From positions 14,781,741-14,845,740 of the forward strand of contig OX336348.1 in assembly GCA_946902875.1 (NCBI GenBank): 64,000 nt of DNA, read 5' to 3'. The translations under genes were made by a program, and so were the position numbers. The stretch comes from Nematopogon swammerdamellus (Eukaryota > Arthropoda > Insecta > Lepidoptera > Adelidae). How positions within the stretch are numbered: the first letter of the stretch is position 1; the number at the start of each line of letters is the position of its first letter. Shown piece by piece: positions 21,607 through 32,207 of this stretch. Below the pieces are notes generated by a model. It was not told the origin of the DNA. It made no database searches and saw nothing but the letters and a program-made list of their open reading frames with translations.

Positions 21607-22659
21607 TGGTCCTTCACCCGTACGAGCAGGGAAGCAGCGCGTGAGTGAGTACAAACTCCGCACACACCCAACAGCCGACCACGCACCGTGCATGGCGCCG
21701 CCATTACACCGGCCGGCACACGACCACTCGCGAGAAAACGAGAGATCAACGGGGAGAGGCAGTGGCGGACCGCCGGAGCTAGGACAGGACCATCCGCTTC
21801 GAAATCCCAGCAGTATACGAGTGCCTGCACGATAGTGAATCGGCGGCACTCGATCACCACCACGCGGTCACCATTTTTTTTTCTCTCTTCAACATCGTCC
21901 AAACCGAAGTGCGCTTAAGTGGCGCCTACAACACTTCGTGGATTCCGCAAGCTGCCGGGCGCGGAACGCACGCGCCGGCCGCAACGCAACCTCGCTCGCG
22001 CGCGCCAGTCTCCGAGCGAGCGAGCGCGCACGCAGTCGCCCGCCCGCACAGTATGAAATTTGACCTGATTTTCGGACATGGTTTTTTTACTCCAGAACTA
22101 GTCAGTCTTTAGTATTTTAAAAGGTAGAGTAGAACTCCCGTGGGTCAGTTATGTATACTTCCAAAGTTATAAATTTTTGAAAAACAAACTTTTTTTTGGC
22201 CGAAAAATTAAAAAAAATTATTGCTCCGAGATTATGGAATATATTAATAATTATATTTTTCAATATACAAGAATGACTTTACCCCCCTTATTTGAAGCTA
22301 TTTCGAACCTCCTACAGTTAGTACAAAACGAGTAAAAATTTATTTTTTATTTTTCGTTTTTATTTTTTTTCTCCTAAACCAAGTCGCATTAGCACAAAAT
22401 TCTTACATTACAATTAACCCTAGACCATGTTTAATAAGTACCAGAAAAAACAAAAGATAATCCCGCTTGGTATAGGAGTTATAGCTACTCAAGTTTTTTC
22501 GTTAGGGCTGCCATAAAATTTCGGCCCAAGTTTGGCTGAAAATTTTAAACAACTAAATAATAGTTTGTCCAAATATATCTATGAATAAATTAAACAAGAC
22601 TTGAAATAGACCAACAGTAAAAAATGTTGTGAGAAATTTTAAATTTTAACGTGGAAATC

Positions 22660-22716
22660 CGTTGTCTCTGCCTACCCCACTGGGAAACAGGCGTGACGTT
22701 ATGTATGTATGTATGT
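22660..22716 (+). repeat. Interspersed-repeat tail with ATGT repeats
   Basis: 'TTGTCTCTGCCTACCCCACT', 'AACAGGCGTGACGTTATG' and TATGTATGTATG match the 3' end style of a common lepidopteran repeat also seen ending near 58700. Confidence 0.5.
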
Positions 22717-22935
22717 AGTAAAAAATTTTCTTAAAATATACCTACAGATAAGTACAGAGTAATTAAAATAATAAATAAAAAACAAGATACGTTTTATGGA
22801 ATATAATATTTATTTGCATATTTCTTTACATTTATTGGCATTTATTATTTTAGGGTTAGGCAGGGGATGAACAAAAATAATGATGCCAATTTATTAATAA
22901 TAATTTCAATAATAACAGTATTGAAGAATACTTAC

Positions 22936-24850
22936 ACTCCATTCAACCTAGCAACTAATGCCGAGCGGTTTCTCTTTCTCTATACTTCTCGCTCTCGCAA
23001 AGAGTGATTGAAGTGACTGTGAACTGAGGTTATGAATATAGTTTAATTTAAAAAATGTATTTTATTATTGTTTATTTATTTGATGAATGAAATTTTGCAA
23101 TAAACCTGTTTATTTTTTGCTTGGAATCATGTTAAATATTTATATTTTCACGGTAAATTATTAAATATTAAAATTATATATTATTTAAATTTTGTGCCTA
23201 ATGTACTTACTTCAGCCACCGTTTCAGCTGTTCGTTCTATTGTAGGTGGATAAGTTAACCCAGTGCCGTAATACCGGGTAATTCCATATTCATCACTGTC
23301 TGATGATTCCCCCACGTCACAGAGGTCCTCGTCACTGCCGCCGCTATCCTCACGTAGATTTATGATATCCATCCATCTGTCACGTGAACTTTTGTTTTGG
23401 TCATAACTCAAGAACCACTGGTGCTAGACTCATCGTGTTGGTACTCAAACTTCAGGTCTCGGTGAGATCTATCCATCTGTCACGTGAACTTTTGTTTTGG
23501 TCATAACTCGAGAACCACTCGTGCTAGACCCATCGTGTTGGTACTCAAACTTCAGGTCTCGGTGAGATCTATCCATCTGTCACGTGAACTTTTGTTTTGG
23601 TCATATCTCGAGAACCACTGGTGCTAGACCCATTGTGTTGGTACTCAAACTTCAGGTCTTGGTGAGATCTATCCATCTGTCACATGAACTTTTGTTTTGG
23701 TCATAACTCGAGAACCACTGGTGCTAGACCCATCGTGTTGGCACTCAAACTTCAGGTCTCGGTGAGATCTATCCATCTGTCACATGAACTTTTGTGTTGG
23801 TCATAACTCGGGAACCACTGGTGCTAGACCCATCGTGTTGGTACTCAAACTTCAGGTCTCGGTGAGATCTATCCATCTGTCACATAAACTTTTGTTTTGG
23901 TCATAACTCGAGAACCACTGGTGCTAGACCCATCGTGTTGGTACTCAAACTTCAGGTCTCGGTGAGATCTATCCATCTGTCACATACAATTTTGTTTTGG
24001 TCCTGAAGTTTGAGTACCAACACGATGGGTCTAGCTCCAGTGTATCTCGAGTTATGACCAAAACAAAAGGTCATGTGACAGATGGATAGATCTCACCGAG
24101 AACTGAAGTTTGAGTACCAACATGATGGGTCTAGCACCAGTGGTTCTCGAGTTATGACTAAAACAAAAGTTCACGTGACAGATGGATAGATCTCACCGAG
24201 ACCTGAAGTTTGAGTACCAACACGTTGGGTCTAGCACCAGTGGTTCTCAAGTTATGACCAAAACCAAAGTTCATGTGACAGATGGATAGATCTCACCGGG
24301 ACCTGAAGTTTGAGTACCAACACGATGGGTCTAGCACCAGTGGTTCTCGAGTTATGACCAAAACAAAAGTTCACGTGACAGTTGGATAGATTTCACCGAG
24401 ACCTGAAGTTTGAGTACCAACACGATGGGTCTAGCACCAGTGGTTCTCGAGTTATGTATGACCAAACAAACAAACAAACAAACAAACAATTTACTTTCGC
24501 ATTTATTATAAAGTGAGTAACGTAATTTTCTTATGAGTGTTGCATGCATGCATTGCATAGTGCCATTCAGTTTTTGTGAAAAACAACATGTGAAAAATAT
24601 GCAAAACAATTTTATTATTATGACTATGACGCCTATGAAAGGCTACTGATTGTAATGCGTCGACTCAGAATAAAAACGCAATACTAACTCCCAGGCGCAG
24701 CGGCGCATGCGCCGTTATGGTTTTGAGATGGCTTACGCATACACCTATGACTCACACATGCAACGTTGTGTCCTGTGTAAAGAAGGGTAATAACCGTTGC
24801 GAGAGCGAGAAACCGCTCGGCATTAGTTGCTAAGATGAACGGAGTATAGG
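22936..24850. repeat. Inner inverted repeat pair around the 100-bp satellite
   Basis: 'CAACTAATGCCGAGCGGTTT' (about 22952-22971) is the reverse complement of a segment near 24810-24830 ('AAACCGCTCGGCATTAGTTG'). Flanking bases CACTCCAT/ACGGAGT also match inversely. It sits between the outer TIRs and the satellite core. Confidence 0.6.
23371..24470. repeat. 100-bp satellite arranged as a large inverted array
   Basis: Six direct units begin with ATCCATCTGT at 23371, 23471, 23571, 23671, 23771 and 23871 (exact 100-bp period). A partial unit follows at 23971, then about five units in opposite orientation (starts near 24002, 24102, 24201, 24301, 24401). The symmetry centre is near 24001. A CAAA run follows at 24465-24488. 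Confidence 0.9.
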
Positions 24851-24905
24851 CTACGAATATTTCCGAAATGAAAACAATTGTTAATCCTCTTAATCCAATT
24901 GAAGT

Positions 24906-24986
24906 GGATGGATGAGAAGAGCGGAAGACCGCGTGTGGTGGCGTGCCTTGGGAGAGGCCTATGTCCAGCAGTGGACCGATACGGGC

Positions 24987-25018
<32 letters not shown>
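24906..25018 (+). pseudogene. RTE LINE ORF2 C-terminus with GAT tail
   Basis: The frame from 24906 reads 'WMRRAEDRVWWRALGEAYV' and 'QQWTDTG', with stop TGA at 24987-24989, then (GAT)n to 25018. This is the characteristic end of lepidopteran RTE elements. The rest of the LINE is missing (5' truncation). Confidence 0.85.
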
Positions 25019-26049
25019 TTAATCCTCAGCACTGAGAAATAGGCCACCTTCTCCCAGACCTAGACACTCATCAAGCGCCTGATTTTCCGCATCGATTTTG
25101 ATTTCCTCAGCAGAAAGTGTTGGCATCTGCCGGTTTTAGCAATGCTAATGCCTGAGATGGAAGTGGTAACTTTCGCAACTTTTTCTGTCTGTGGCGCAAC
25201 CTAATGTTGGAGATGAGAGGATCTCTAGGCATTTTCTAACAGAAAAGCTTTGGGGTATGACAGCTAGTTTCTTACCAATGTTTTTATTGATATAATTTGG
25301 AATGTTTACAATAGCTAACGTATACCTACGTGCATCAGAGCACGTTAAAACAATCGAAAGTTACTAACTAGGTATATCACTACTAGAAATATTTTTTTTA
25401 ATCCCGGGAATTTTTCATTATTTTCAAAAGGGACCATATCAATATAATGACTGCATAACGCAATTATAAAAAATCGCTTTACCGTATCCGATCATGATAA
25501 TTAATCATAATTTAATAAAAAATTCACTTTCGGCCAAAAAATAAAATTAAACTACGATTCGAAAAGTGCCAACCCTGACTGTAAAATTGTCGGCCTAAAC
25601 ATTATTTAGTTAAAACTCCTATACCAAGCGGGATTATCTTTTAGTTTTTTTAAGCACTTATTAAACAAGGTCTGGGGTTATTTGTAATGTAAGAATTTTG
25701 TGCTAATGCGACTTGGTTTAGGAGAAAAAAAATAAAAATGAAAAAAAATAAAAAAATTATTGCTCGTTTTGTACTAACTGTAGAAGGTTCGAAATTGCTT
25801 CAAAAAATGGGGCTATAGTCATTCTTGTATATAAAAAAATATAATTATTAATATTTTCCATAATCTCGGAGTAATATTTTTTTTTTATTTTTCGGCCAAA
25901 AAAAACTTACCTTTTTCAAAAATTCATAACTTTGCAACTATACGTAACTGAAACACGGGAGTTCAACTCTAGCTTTTAAAATAGTAAAGACTAACTAGTT
26001 TGGGAATAAAAATACCATGTCCGAAAATCAGGTCAAATTTCATACTGTG

Positions 26050-26676
26050 GCCCGCCGCGACGGGACGGGGCGCGCGCGCGGCCGGGTGAGCATCAGCCAA
26101 GCGGAGACGCGCGCGGCGAGCCGCGGTCGCCCGCCCGCCGCGTTACGAGACGAGGCACGCGTGCGACGTACGCGGACGGCGGCTTCGAGATCACCCCTCT
26201 CGCTGCGACTTACAACCGTGCGAGGCGGGGCCACGCGAAGCGGTGACGCGAGCGCACACATCAGGACGACCAACACGAACGAGCTCGCCACCACCACGTC
26301 CGGGACGCCGAGACGACAGCGAGCACGTCGCAATAACAAGTAACATTAGTGTAAAGTGATAATTACGTGTGTGGTGGAAACAAAAAGAGTCTAGCGCTGG
26401 CCGCTACGACAGGAAAAACCTATAGGTTAGTAAGTTATATACCAGGGCGCCCGGGAAGCCGCCAATAGGCTCCCATCAGGGCATACGTTGCCACACAATA
26501 ATCGTATGTACCTAGTGAGACGAGAGGATTAAATTAAATATTGTATAAGAAAAAAGGAATTGGGCAAACATACATATGTACAACATATGGCTACTCTCTC
26601 CGGTGCTAAAAAGCGTAAATTTATAATATACACATAAACAAGTGGTTGTATTTCAAATTTAGCAAAAAAATAAAAA
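26050..26676 (+). other. BEL-B leader, distal part
   Basis: GC-rich sequence (26050-26340), continuous with 21607-22046 before the TIR insertion, then AT-rich sequence up to the gag start. R/A/T-rich frames on both strands are compositional. Confidence 0.6.
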
Positions 26677-27912
26677 ATGGAAGACGAAGAAAAAGCGCTG
26701 GTAAACAAGCGGAGGTATCTAAAGGGCCGCTTAACGGCCCTTGATAACGTGTTTAGTTCGCAGGAAGAACCCTTCACAACAGGCGTGCTGCAAAGCTACA
26801 GCAAGCGCCTAACCGACATCTTTACCAAGATCGAAGAAATATCGATGGAGCTGGGAGCGACAGGCGACTCGGCTCACATCGACGAGGGTGCAGCGTTGGA
26901 GCTGAAGTATTTGGAGCTTGATGGACGGATCCGCTCGGCACTCCAGCAAGTGTGTAAGTCGAAGGAGGTCAGCCCGACAAAAAGTGAGTGTTCCAATATA
27001 TCATTACCTAAAGTGTCACTGGGGTCCTTCGACGGAACCTACTTAAACTGGATTGCGTACAGAGACTTATTCGTAGCTCTGATCCACAACAACGCACACC
27101 TAAGCAATATTCAAAAATTCCTGTATTTAAAGGGCTCGTTAAAAGACGAAGCCGCCGCCTTGATCGCAAACTTAACTTGCTCCGAGGAAAATTACAAAGC
27201 GGCATGGGAAACAATTTCCCACCGCTACGAAAATAAAACATTATTAGCTAATCACTATTTAAAAAACATCATAAATCTGTCAAATACGTCAAAAACTTCA
27301 CTACGACAAGTGGTGAATAATTTTATGCAGAATTACAATTCGCTAATGTCACTTGGAATTCCAAAGTTGGATGAAACAATTTTAATCTTCCTTCTGTCCC
27401 AAAAATTAAGCAACGAAACCATCGAAGCATTCTCTCTACAAAAGGGTGAAAAAGAATTCCCGTGTTTGCAGACGTTTCTGCAATACCTAGACAAGCGGTG
27501 CGACGCTCAGGAAGTGGGCTGCAGCAACGCACCGCAGCCTCAACGAAGTCTAATGACGCTCACAAGCCCGGAGGAGAAAAATAGTAAGTATAAATCTGAG
27601 TGTTTATACTGTAGGGGTCCGCACGCAATCTACACATGCTCCAAATTCCGATCTCTCTCAGTACTCGCGAGGAGGGACGCTATGACTGAAGTAAGGGCAT
27701 GCTTCCGGTGTTTAAAGAAGGGGCACACCTACTACGAATGTAAAAGTAAATATAAATGTGCTAAGTGCTCCATGTCCCACTCCGTCCTGCTGCATCTCGA
27801 CCAGACTGAGGGCGCAGGATCATATGTAAACCCCCACCGTGAAGCCGGCAATGAACCGCAAAGACCCTACCAGCATGCGCCGGACCTTCGGCAAGACAAA
27901 CCAAAAAAGTAG
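26677..27912 (+). CDS. BEL-B Gag
   Basis: 411 codons from ATG 26677 (AAAAAATGGAAG) to TAG 27910-27912. The N-terminal 100 residues are charged and helical. A BEL gag core (DUF1759 type) follows at about residues 108-270: 'LPKVSLGSFDGTYLNW', 'FVALIHNN', 'NIQKFLYLKGSL' and 'YENKTLLANHYLKNI'. Zinc knuckles lie at about 306-375: 'CLYCRGPHAIYTC', 'CFRCLKKGHTYYEC' and 'CAKCSMSHSVLLHL'. The frame is intact and its downstream codons stay in phase with protease, separated only by the TAG, whose context is TAG-CAG-CTA. Gag would form particles and bind RNA. This is the best-preserved gag in the window. Confidence 0.9.
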   Translation: MEDEEKALVNKRRYLKGRLTALDNVFSSQEEPFTTGVLQSYSKRLTDIFTKIEEISMELGATGDSAHIDEGAALELKYLELDGRIRSALQQVCKSKEVSPTKSECSNISLPKVSLGSFDGTYLNWIAYRDLFVALIHNNAHLSNIQKFLYLKGSLKDEAAALIANLTCSEENYKAAWETISHRYENKTLLANHYLKNIINLSNTSKTSLRQVVNNFMQNYNSLMSLGIPKLDETILIFLLSQKLSNETIEAFSLQKGEKEFPCLQTFLQYLDKRCDAQEVGCSNAPQPQRSLMTLTSPEEKNSKYKSECLYCRGPHAIYTCSKFRSLSVLARRDAMTEVRACFRCLKKGHTYYECKSKYKCAKCSMSHSVLLHLDQTEGAGSYVNPHREAGNEPQRPYQHAPDLRQDKPKK

Positions 27913-29188
27913 CAGCTACAGGACGATGGGATCGTGTGTTTGGCCACCGCCCTCGTCCACATTAGAAGCGGAGACAGCGAGTACTGTCTCCGAGCACTCC
28001 TTGACATCGCTAGCGATAAAAATTACATAACGGCAAAGGCTGTTAATCAGTTAGGTCTCCATCAGATTAAGGTGCAATGGCACGTAGGCACCTTCGGAGG
28101 CCACTCCACACAAATTACAAAAGCAGTCTCTGTGGAGCTGCGCTCTCGAGTTAATAATAACTATATCATTGTAGTGCGCTGCGGCGTAACTAATGAAATA
28201 ATAATAACTATATCATTGTAGTGCGCTGCGGCGTAACTAATGAAATAACGGGCAACGTTCCCTATGAATCCTTTAGCAGGAATAGCATTGTATGTCCGCG
28301 GTTCGTGGAGCTCGCGGACCCAGAGTTCAACATCCTGAGAGGAGTTGACATACTACTAGGTGCAGGAGCTGTCTTCACAATCCTGGTAAGAGGAAAAATC
28401 AATTTAGGCCCCGGCAAACCGATCTTATTGAACACAGCCCTAGGCTGGGTGTTCGGAGGCCATTTAAAGCAACCATATTCTCAATATTCACACCAATGCA
28501 TGATGACTAAGCAAATTTCTTTGACATAAATTAACGAAAATATTTGTAAACTTTGGGCCTTGGATCCTGTAGATAATAAACCCATTATAAGTTTGGAAAA
28601 TAAAATTTGTGAAACTTTATATAAAAACTCAGTATGCCGAGACCGTTACGGCCGGTACGAAGTAAAGTTACCCTTAATTTATAATAAAATTGATAAATTA
28701 GGCGAATCCTTAAACTATGCAGTAAAATGCTTCCTTTCATTAGAAAAAAGGTTAGCGAAAAAACCCACCTTAGCCGCAGAATATAAAAAATTCATTCAAG
28801 AATACATCGCACTAGGCCATGCTGAAAAACTAATGTGTGACTATCCGTTCTCAGATAACCATGGACCAGTGTATTACCTGCCTCACCATCCAGTACTAAA
28901 CGAGAAGTCGTCGACAACTAAACTGCGTGTTGTGTTCAACGCTAGCGCGCCTACTACAAGCGGTACTACGTTGAATCAGATTATGCACGTCGGGCCGGTA
29001 ACTCAACCAGATCTAATAACCATCCTAATCAAGTTTAGATTTCATAAGTATGTTTATGTAGCCGACGTTGTAAAAATGTACCGCCAGATCCTGATTAGTC
29101 CAGAACATAGGAAGCTTCAAAGAATAATTTGGCGTAACAGTCCAGATGAAAAATTAAAATGCTTTGAATTAAAAACAGATACATATGC
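27913..29188 (+). pseudogene. BEL-B pol: protease and N-terminal RT, damaged
   Basis: In phase with gag, the region opens with a retropepsin-like domain of the BEL type ('CLRALLDIASDKNYIT'; the usual D-S-G triad appears as D-I-A) and 'GVDILLGAG' further on. A 47-bp tandem duplication (unit starts 28153 and 28200) shifts the frame; without it the two halves lie in one frame. A TAA at 28527-28529 follows. The RT N-terminus continues from 28530: 'PVYYLPHHPV', 'TKLRVVFNAS', 'YVADVVKMYRQI' (first catalytic Asp) and 'LQRIIWR'. It stops at 'CFELKTDTY', just before the expected TYG block, where the sequence jumps to integrase. The YVDD box and RNase H are absent. Confidence 0.85.
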
Positions 29189-30013
29189 TTGTTTGTGTGT
29201 ATGAATACGAAAGCAATTCATTTAGAACTAGTGTCGGACTTAACGAGTCAAGAGTTCCTAAACGCATTAACTCGATTCTGGTCGAGGAGAGGCAAGCCTA
29301 CTTCCATATATAGTGATAATGCAACTACATTTGAGGGTGCCCACAACGAATTAAATCATTTATATTGTTTATTTAATAATGCTAGTAGTTACTCGACGAT
29401 CACAAAATTCACATTAAACGAAGGTGTACAATGGATATACATCCCCCCTCGGGCTCCGCACTGGGGTGGTATCTGGGAAGCTGGGGTGAAAAGTGTCAAA
29501 TCGCATTTAAAACGTGTATTAGGCGATACAAACATATGTTATGAAATGTTAAACACTGTGTTAATTCAGATAGAAGCCGTGGTCAACTCAAGACCACTGT
29601 GCGCACTTAGTAATGATCCGAATGACTTAGAAAGTCTCACCCCAGCTCACTTCCTAATAGGAGAAAGTTTAACTTCCTTCCCAGAACCAAATTTATTGGA
29701 GGTCAATGTAAACAGGTTGTCATTGTTTGAAAAAATACAGAAAATAAAGCAAATCTTTACGAAACGATGGAAGAATGAATATCTTTCCACGCTCCAATGT
29801 AGAAAAAAATGGTTATGTAAAAAGAACGATATCAAAATAGGTGATATATGTTTAATAAAAGAAGACAACACTCCTGCCCTAACATGGCCGCTAGGTAAGG
29901 TCATTGACGTCGCAACAGGACGAGATGGCCATGTGCGATGCGCAACTCTTAAAACAAAAAACGGCATCTTTATAAGGCCGATAGTAAAATTAAGTGTATT
30001 GCCACTCGAATGA
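29189..30013 (+). pseudogene. BEL-B integrase, N-terminally truncated
   Basis: An open frame of about 274 codons begins inside the integrase core at 'NTKAIHLELVSDLT'. It retains the second Asp ('IYSDNATTFEGA') and the Glu ('WGGIWEAGVKSVK'), then 'EAVVNSRPLCAL', 'LTPAHFLIG' and the C-terminal DUF5641-type module ('GDICLIKEDN', 'WPLGKVIDV', 'GRDGHVRCATLK'). The H2C2 zinc domain and first catalytic Asp are lost in the same deletion that removed the RT active site. The frame differs from the RT frame upstream. No start codon in good context is present, so it is unlikely to be expressed on its own. Confidence 0.85.
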
Positions 30014-30864
30014 GGGCACAAGTACTATACCCAAGGTAGGTATACCCGCTGGTACAGATCTAGGTATTTCTCTTACAAGGAAATGCGTAGGCTGTAGACA
30101 ATAATTGTGCACTTCTCTTACAAAGAAATGCACAAGCACTCCAAAGACTTATATGGTTCCCTTACAAGGACCAGAGTAAGCACCTCACGTACGTTCTGAC
30201 ATATTACAACTGACTAACTGACAAACGACTACATCAGCTGACTGTACTTATTGTAAAATTTGTAAATATTGTGTATGTCTAGTTAAGGTTGAGCTCACCT
30301 AGTAAAATAATTAGTAAGTCAATAGAAAGTAAGCGGTAAGGGGTAGAATTAAGAATAAAATAATAAGCCAACTGTATGTGCATGTTAGAATAGTATAATT
30401 CAGTTCATTAGCTAGTTCCTAGTTAGTTCACATCAAGATGGCACTCGGCCAATATTAAAAATAAAGCTGTCATAAACTTTGTGTCTCTGTAGTACCCTTA
30501 AGGTAATTGCTGGAGTTCAGTACCTACTGACTCAACTGTATATTTCTAGTAACTTAAACTTACAACATAACTTCAACGACGGACAGAACAAACAATTAAC
30601 CACTTTGGCTCACTGATTCATGTATGTAATTGGATGTAACATCAACTTAAAATAAATTCCTCTTGTAATTAAAATGGAAAAAAAAATCCACTTAAGGTGA
30701 CTGCCACTTAAGGCGATCCGACAATGTAAATTGAGAGTTGGAATAGTAATGACATCGTTCTAGGACTTTAGTAAACGAACACGCCTAATTGTTAAATCGT
30801 ATTTGCCTTACCTACCTGATAACTATTGTCGTTGTTTTTGAAATAAATATTTCAACGCGGGCAG
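30014..30864 (+). other. BEL-B 3' untranslated region
   Basis: Noncoding, with three imperfect copies of a CTTACAAGGAAATGC-like motif (about 30073, 30118 and 30163). The usual purine-only tract is not evident before the LTR (ACGCGGGCAG). Confidence 0.5.
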
Positions 30865-31145
30865 TGTTTCGTACCGAACGATTATTCTACTCGGGCCGTG
30901 TAAAGGCGGCCTGTCGCCTATGCCTTGGCCACACCGGAGAGCGGTGCTTGGTCTATGGTAAGTGCTACGTCACTACCACAATCCTCTACATCAATGTAAT
31001 CTATGATTTCTGTCTGTTCGCCACTGCCTTTCTCACGTAATACATCGTTCTACAACCACTCCGAGTTTCTCTTCATCCCCCGAGTTATCCAACATCATAC
31101 AGTCCACTACTCTCCGACAACAGCTACCGGCCGCCGGCGCCGACA
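30865..31145 (+). repeat. BEL-B 3' LTR
   Basis: 281 bp, one difference from the 5' LTR. It is followed by target-duplication bases GTGAT (31146-31150). Confidence 0.9.
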
Positions 31146-31287
31146 GTGATCTTAAACATTCCCGGAAGTGCGCCAGCCAACAAGGGGGCCCCCTGGATCG
31201 ACAGAGAGAGAGCAGTAATCGTGAGTGTTTCCTTTACTGTCTCCTATACCTATTAAGCGTCAACATCTCTTATACGAAGATGCAACT
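31146..31287 (+). repeat. BEL-A 3' LTR, second part
   Basis: It aligns to 16907-17048 with only the final base differing. It was separated from its first part by BEL-B. Confidence 0.85.
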
Positions 31288-31407
31288 ATATTAAGCCACG
31301 TTAAAATATGAGAGTGAATTGACCGCTAATTAGGGTTGTCGCTATTCTTTAATTTTTTTTGAATTAGTAAGTAATTGAGAAATTTTCAAGAATTTTTTTT
31401 TTACAAG

Positions 31408-31485
31408 GTTTCCACATCCTACTAAGGGATCAATACGAGAAAGATGGATAAAAATAGTCCAAGATGATACATTGTTTAAGGGAAA
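31408..31485 (+). CDS. THAP-domain protein, exon 2
   Basis: Acceptor ...TTTTTTTTTACAAG|G at 31407/31408. The joined Arg codon is followed by 'FPHPTKGSIRERWIKIV' and then 'QDDTLFKGK'. This supplies the conserved FP pair and the invariant Trp of the THAP fold, in the order expected after exon 1. A possible donor (AAA|GTGAAA) lies at 31486; otherwise a TGA ends the frame at 31487-31489. The second half of the zinc finger (C..HF) was not found, so the gene either continues in an exon I could not identify, leaves the window, or is truncated. Between the exons lie BEL-A, BEL-B, the 4-kb TIR element and a MITE, all spliced out if the gene is active. Confidence 0.7.
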
Positions 31486-31489
31486 GTGA

Positions 31490-32205
31490 AAATTTAAATT
31501 TGTGTAAAGTGAAATTTAAATTATTTATTTTGTTTAAGTACGGAGGAAGAGTTATTTTAGTTGTGTTTGTGTGTGTAGTCCAAAGTATACCTAATGGTTT
31601 TTTTATTTATTTATTAATTTTTTTTTTTAATAAATGCTGCACTCTTTATTTTATGTATGTTTGGTTTGGAGATTTTAAGTTTAGTCCAAGGCCAAGACCG
31701 CAGTTATTAATTCTTTATTATTAAGTTTTGTTTTTTAAATATTATTCTTTTATTATCACATTCACATATTTACATTAATTTTAAATATACAGATTATAAA
31801 AATACACCACATATTTTCAAAATTAATATAAAAATAATAAACGGTATACCGCCGGCGGCGAGAGGCAAGCCTCCAAGCACGCCGGCGGGTGCAGGCCGTG
31901 GCTACGGAGCTCTCCGAGACGACGCGAGGCAAGCTACGAGCGATAGGTGGTGGTACTAGACACGTAGGCCACCACCACCCCCATCTCGGAGAGCTCCGTA
32001 TCCGCCGGACTGCACGGTGACGTCGTCGCGCAGCTCTTTTAAACGTCTTCATCTTCGCGCGCGCGTCGCCTCATCGGTGCACTGCACCACCGGTAGCGGG
32101 GGCACTAGACGGGGCGCGAGGTCCCGATGACCCCAAGCTGACCGATGGTGGACGCCGCCCTCTAGTTATATTATTCTAGTTATTAAGTGTAGGTATTATA
32201 AGAAT
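31490..32205. other. Noncoding; CpG-rich block with a 16-bp inverted repeat
   Basis: AT-rich to about 31840, then GC-rich to about 32160. ACGGAGCTCTCCGAGA (31904-31919) and TCTCGGAGAGCTCCGT (31984-31999) are perfect inverted repeats with a 64-bp loop. No gene recognised. Confidence 0.5.
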
Positions 32206-32207
32206 AC

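Larger units (their letters stand above)
22047..26049. mobile_element. 4-kb long-TIR element inserted in the BEL-B leader
   Basis: The left end CACAGTATGAAATTTGACC (22047) is mirrored by GGTCAAATTTCATACTGTG (ending 26049). Inverted similarity continues about 550-600 bp inward on both sides (to about 22640 and 25500). Flanks begin GCCCGCC on both sides (22038 and 26050), suggesting a 7-9-bp target duplication with slippage in a GC-rich site. Long TIRs with about 9-bp duplications recall Mutator-like elements, but no transposase is present, so the class is a guess. Confidence 0.75.
21326..31145 (+). mobile_element. BEL-B: BEL/Pao retrotransposon with damaged pol, nested in BEL-A
   Basis: 281-bp LTRs (21326-21606 and 30865-31145) differ at one base (CAACAACT versus CAACAGCT). 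Internal order: PBS, GC-rich leader (split by a 4-kb TIR element), gag, protease, part of RT, part of integrase. A 5-bp target duplication GTAAT/GTGAT flanks it. Pol has a duplication, a nonsense codon and a large internal deletion, so the copy is non-autonomous despite its young LTRs. Confidence 0.92.
16725..31287 (+). mobile_element. BEL-A: gag-only BEL/Pao retrotransposon, interrupted by BEL-B
   Basis: The 5' LTR (16725-17048) and a split 3' LTR (21139-21325 plus 31146-31287) bound an internal region of about 4.1 kb. It holds a long leader, a gag frame and a purine tract 'CGGGAGGGAGTA' just before the 3' LTR. No protease, RT, RNase H or integrase is present. The 3' LTR is cut after GTAAT (21321-21325) and resumes at GTGAT (31146-31150), the 5-bp target duplication of BEL-B with one mismatch. 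A target duplication for BEL-A itself is not clear. The element lies in the THAP intron. Confidence 0.85.

Noticed and set aside
26017..26343. 108- and 99-codon frames on opposite strands
   Set aside because: Compositional frames in the GC-rich BEL-B leader.
21326..31145. Envelope gene in BEL-B (as in some retrovirus-like BEL elements)
   Set aside because: After integrase only about 0.85 kb of noncoding sequence precedes the LTR; no signal peptide or membrane segment is seen.
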